From the NCBI GenBank assembly GCA_016748015.1, contig JAAOMT010000597.1, forward strand, positions 664,037 through 728,036: a stretch of 64,000 nucleotides of DNA, given 5' to 3'. This DNA comes from Geosiphon pyriformis. Taxonomy: Eukaryota > Glomeromycota > Glomeromycetes > Archaeosporales > Geosiphonaceae. Shown one piece after another: positions 61,018 to 64,000 of this stretch. The notes under the pieces were generated by a model. That model had not been told where the DNA came from. It saw nothing but the letters and a program-made list of their open reading frames with translations, and did not search any database. Numbering within the stretch: position 1 is the stretch's first letter; each line of letters starts with the position of its first letter. The translations under genes and the position numbers were made by a program.

Positions 61018-63064
61018 ATGGGTACACGAGTCGAATCGTTGAGGAGGAGACCCAGCATGGCTAGGACCATTCAAAGGGGCCGGAAATCTTCTGCAGTGCG
61101 AGATATGGAGAAAAAATACGAAGAAATTGAAAAATTGTTTGACTTTGATATGCCATGTGGACGTTTGGCTTCTGTTGTCATCAAAGCATTGTTGATCGAT
61201 GATAATCGTCCAAGTTCAGTTATAGAAATCACAAATACTTTGATAAAATATGGTCTTACCGAACATGAGTGAGTATTTTATTCACATGCTTATTTTCATT
61301 CTTGAATTATTTTCAATCTAAATTTTTTAATGATGTGAAACAAGGGCCGCGGAACCTTCCAAGAGTGTGGGGTCAGCACTTACGAAATATTTCAGGAATA
61401 AACGAAAAGGCGATCCCTTAATACGAGAAATGGGAGAGAGAGGTTGTTTCTACATGAGCCTGGATCGAAATAATCCTGTAATCGCACAATTCTATCCTCC
61501 TGAAAAAAAGAATTCATCGGCTAGTTCCCAAAGCGGCTCCAGTACTGTTTCTAATAAAACTATTCGCCACAAAGAAGATACACAGAGTGATTCCCCCGAT
61601 TTGACGAATTCAGATTTTGCTCCTACTAAAAGTCCAAAAATTCAAGCAGAAAACTTGGAAACAAATGCCCCAAAACGAATTATGAGAAGTCATGCCCAAA
61701 AATTAGAATTGCTTATTCCTTTAGATGAATCATCTAAAGGACTGGGAAACTACGTACAAAAACTGGATACAGTTGGCCCAATAACAAATGAATCACCCAG
61801 AATAATGAGAAGTCACGTAGCCAAACTTGAGGCAAATAATGCCATTCAAAATGATCCTCCAAAAAAAATCAGAAAACCTGCTGGAAAGCCGGAACTAAAC
61901 ATTCCAAAAAAGAATAATTTGATTCCCAGAAAACGAAATCTTCGTAAAACTGATAGATTAGAAAATTTAAAATCGAAAAATGAAGAAATTGAATTAACCC
62001 CACCACAACGTAGACGAAGAGTTTATTTGGAATTCCCGCCAGCTTCCCCCAGTCTTGATGAATCGGAATCTAGTGAAGAGTCTGACATCGAAACTGATTT
62101 TTCAAAAATCAGTGAGCCTGACGATATTAAGGAAGAAAATATTGATGACAAAAAAGAACGGCCTTTACGAATTAAAGAATCAAGAAGAAATTATGGGATT
62201 CCCATCAAGTTGACTCCTGAAAAACAAGCTCTTATCGAAGAAGCCGGAAGAAAGTTCTCAGAAATCGAACACTTGTTCAATTTCTTGCTTCCTGGAGGTC
62301 ATCTAATGATGCCAATTGTGAAAGCGCTTTTAATGCTTGACAACAAGGAATCAACGATAGCCGAAATTACCGATCTTATGGTAGAACACGGTCTTACTGT
62401 TCACAAGTAGGCCAAATCCATTTCTAAACATTGATTTTTGCTCAGTTTTCAATATGTTGGTTTTTTTCGTTTCAATAGCGCTGAAGAGCCATCCAAATCG
62501 ATTTCTTCGAGCGTCTCGAAATATTTCAAAAATCTAGGCAATGATCCCTCACCTTTATTAAGAATATGGCAACAACGAAGAGCTACTTTAATGCTTGATG
62601 AATCACATGAAGAAATCGCTCGCATCTTGGGTCGGCAGGCGGGGGATTATGTCGCGATGCCTGGTCCATTTGAAGAAACTTGGTCAAATGATGAAGAGGA
62701 GATAATGGATGAGGATTCCGATGAGGAAACACAATATGATACAGCCTCTGAAATGTACACTGAGCCAGTTGTTCCAAACTTTACCGAACAAACTATGAAT
62801 CAACATACAGCTATTTACAGAAATGTCCCACCTTCCTCGTCACCGAGATCAGCTTTTTCTTTATTTGAGCCTACTTTGATATCTCCTCAAAGTATGGTTA
62901 CTTCAATATCAAGCCTTCCATCTTCTTACAGAATTATAACTGTTCCGGCAGGCCATCAAGTTGCCCTGACTCATGATTTTTCTTCAAGTGCTTTCACTCG
63001 AATGGATCGTCTAACAATTATACCCATGCGAAATAAATTTCATAGAGACTCTATGGAGGGCTGA
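61018..63064 (+). CDS. Three-exon gene: 632-residue protein with two winged-helix-like modules
   Basis: Exons 61018-61268, 61345-62406 and 62479-63064 join in frame (introns of 76 and 72 nt; donors GTGAGT and GTAGGC; acceptors CAAG and ATAG; both phase 2) and end at TGA 63062-63064. Module A (about residues 34-134) and module B (about 388-488) align along their whole length. Shared pieces are EIEKLFDFDMP / EIEHLFNFLLP, VIKALLIDDN / IVKALLMLDN, IEITNTLIKYGLT / AEITDLMVEHGLT, AEPSKSVGSALTKYFRN / AEEPSKSISSSVSKYFKN, and DPLIREMGERG / DPSPLLRIWQQRR. The predicted helix-helix-helix-wing order resembles fungal GDS1-type or HARE-HTH winged helices, hence a nuclear DNA-binding or regulatory role by inference. 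The linker is Lys/Arg/Ser-rich with repeated IMRSHxxKLE motifs (about 195-205 and 236-246). Module B is preceded by an acidic stretch and followed by one (EEEIMDEDSDEE); the tail is Ser-rich. Intron positions and frames are firm. Confidence 0.85.
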
Positions 63065-63094
63065 TCTGTTTATAATTTCAACTTTAATAAGGAC

Positions 63095-63175
63095 ATTATA
63101 ACTGTCCCAGCAGGCCTTCACTTAAATGAATCTTTAAAATTTTGCCTATGCGAAAAATTCCTAGAGACGCTGTGA
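63095..63175 (+). repeat. Degenerate copy of the end of the winged-helix gene's last exon
   Basis: ATTATAACTGTCCCAGCAGG at 63095 repeats ATTATAACTGTTCCGGCAGG at 62933. CCTATGCGAAAAATTC...AGAGACGCTGTG at about 63145-63173 repeats CCCATGCGAAATAAATTTC...AGAGACTCTATG near 63025-63055. The second copy is shorter and not in frame, lying in the 3' UTR. Confidence 0.75.
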
Positions 63176-63597
63176 AGAATTTATCTTCTAACGATTTCAG
63201 TTTAAAAATACTCTATTTCAAACTGTCGGCAATTGAATTGTTCACATTATCTTGAAATATATGATAAAATTTCAGTAAAAAAATGTTCTTGGAATCATTT
63301 CGTATTGAAAAAGTCGAATCTTGATAATTGACATTAGCTTAACCTTTTATCAAAAAGTTCAGAATCAATTATTCGTGTTATGAGGTAATTTAATAGATAG
63401 CTTGAATCAAAAAATCTATTTCATATGAATAAAATTATGGTCTCTTCCATATTTCGGTTGAAATTTTGATCAAGGATCCCTAGATGGGAGAATATTTGCT
63501 GGTGACCCAGAATGATAATTTTTGAAAATTTCCCTTTAAAAAGCTCATTAAATCGTAAGTCCCCGTCCTGAGATCCTTTCATGTGAAATCGAATGGC
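63176..63597. other. 3' flank between convergent genes
   Basis: No gene; nothing distinctive apart from ordinary AT-rich sequence. Confidence 0.5.
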
Positions 63598-63759
63598 TTA
63601 ATGCCAACCTATAACATATTCCCATTCTTCAAAAAGTACCAAATCCCATGTGATAAAAATATAAATCTCGTGCGCTGCTTGTGCAAAGTTTTCAAGATAC
63701 TGAATGGGTTCTTCCAGTGAAGTTGACTTAATGATCTTGGCTTCTGGTGTTTCTTCCAT
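63598..63759 (-). CDS. Small hypothetical protein, 53 residues, convergent to the winged-helix gene
   Basis: The minus-strand ORF runs from ATG (63759-63757) to TAA (63600-63598), with an in-frame TAA nine nt upstream of the ATG. It encodes MEETPEAKIIKSTSLEEPIQ, YLENFAQAAHEIYIFITWDL, then VLFEEWEYVIGWH. The acidic and amphipathic composition and the balanced third positions look coding. Near the end TATAG/GTTGGC could be a splice site, so this may be a first exon or an eroded copy. Family not recognised. Confidence 0.35.
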   Translation of the reverse strand: MEETPEAKIIKSTSLEEPIQYLENFAQAAHEIYIFITWDLVLFEEWEYVIGWH

Positions 63760-64000
63760 TTTCAGTTACTTTGTTTGATGGCGTAGTAGCTAGTTGATTA
63801 ACAAGGCTTCTAATTTGTGCTCATATTTGAAACGCCTAGTGATAATCTGTGAAATCTATTAGTTGAATGGTTCTGGGGGCTGACTAAAAAATATTATGCC
63901 AATACAAATTAACATGGTAACAATATGTCATTTTGGAAATAAAAATTCAATCAAGATTTTCTCACTGCAAATTTTGAAATTCTCCTTTTTTACCTGGGTT
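63760..64000. other. Window end, no feature seen
   Basis: Ordinary AT-rich sequence with no frame or motif I can support. Confidence 0.5.

Noticed and set aside
30000-64000. tRNA genes
   Set aside because: No site with paired A-box and B-box and a foldable cloverleaf was found by eye; the B-box-like site at 34752 lacks an A box.
1-64000. CRISPR arrays or bacterial operon features
   Set aside because: No regularly spaced direct repeats with unique spacers and no prokaryotic gene organisation; introns and simple repeats indicate a eukaryote.

Overview
The window reads as AT-rich fungal nuclear DNA. Genes are sparse and short. Introns are about 70-140 nt with GT/AG ends, simple repeats are very abundant, and most other recognisable sequence is decayed. 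The best lineage clue is the broken protein kinase at 7.65-9.11 kb. Its N-terminal Cys pairs, the F-NI-x(2)-IARGGF glycine loop, the V-H-R-D-L-x-S-G-N-I-L catalytic loop and the C-terminal HPGAVYTSRLL motif match the kinase-like family that is hugely expanded in arbuscular mycorrhizal fungi (Glomeromycotina). The lineage call is inference; no rRNA or tRNA gene was seen to confirm it.

Layout. 1-0.3 kb: 3' end of an unrecognised gene. 0.3-6.8 kb: an almost C/G-free AT desert with one GC-richer island at 1.87-2.4 kb. 7.65-9.11 kb: kinase pseudogene. 9.1-32.5 kb: long gene-poor stretch with dozens of simple-sequence arrays, one unrecognised two-stop relic (17.6-18.05 kb) and two adjacent Tc1/mariner transposase remnants of different families (22.77-23.64 and 23.69-24.23 kb). 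32.84-33.30 kb: small intact Ser-rich gene followed directly by CAA/ATC/AAT arrays. 34.6-34.9 kb: GC-richer, possibly SINE-like insertion. 35-44 kb: gene-free, with a second AT desert at 40.9-42.5 kb. 44.24-45.41 kb: intact three-exon gene for a 319-residue protein that I read as three PAH-like (Sin3-type paired amphipathic helix) repeats plus a Tyr/Asn-rich tail. 46.3-47.6 kb: third desert. 47.6-55.4 kb: gene-poor. 55.46-58.7 kb: decayed minus-strand coding pieces, a small spliced membrane-protein ORF, and two more Tc1-like fragments in opposite orientations. 58.9-60.8 kb: another desert. 61.02-63.06 kb: intact three-exon gene for a 632-residue protein with two copies of a winged-helix-like module, each split by a phase-2 intron at the same place. 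A degraded copy of the end of its last exon lies just downstream, then a small convergent ORF.

Only the genes at 32.8, 44.2 and 61.0 kb look intact. The two larger ones are plausible nuclear regulators (a PAH-like adaptor and a duplicated winged-helix protein), but nothing in the sequence links them functionally. The dominant themes are sharp AT-isochore boundaries, simple-repeat expansion, and decay of kinase and Tc1 copies.
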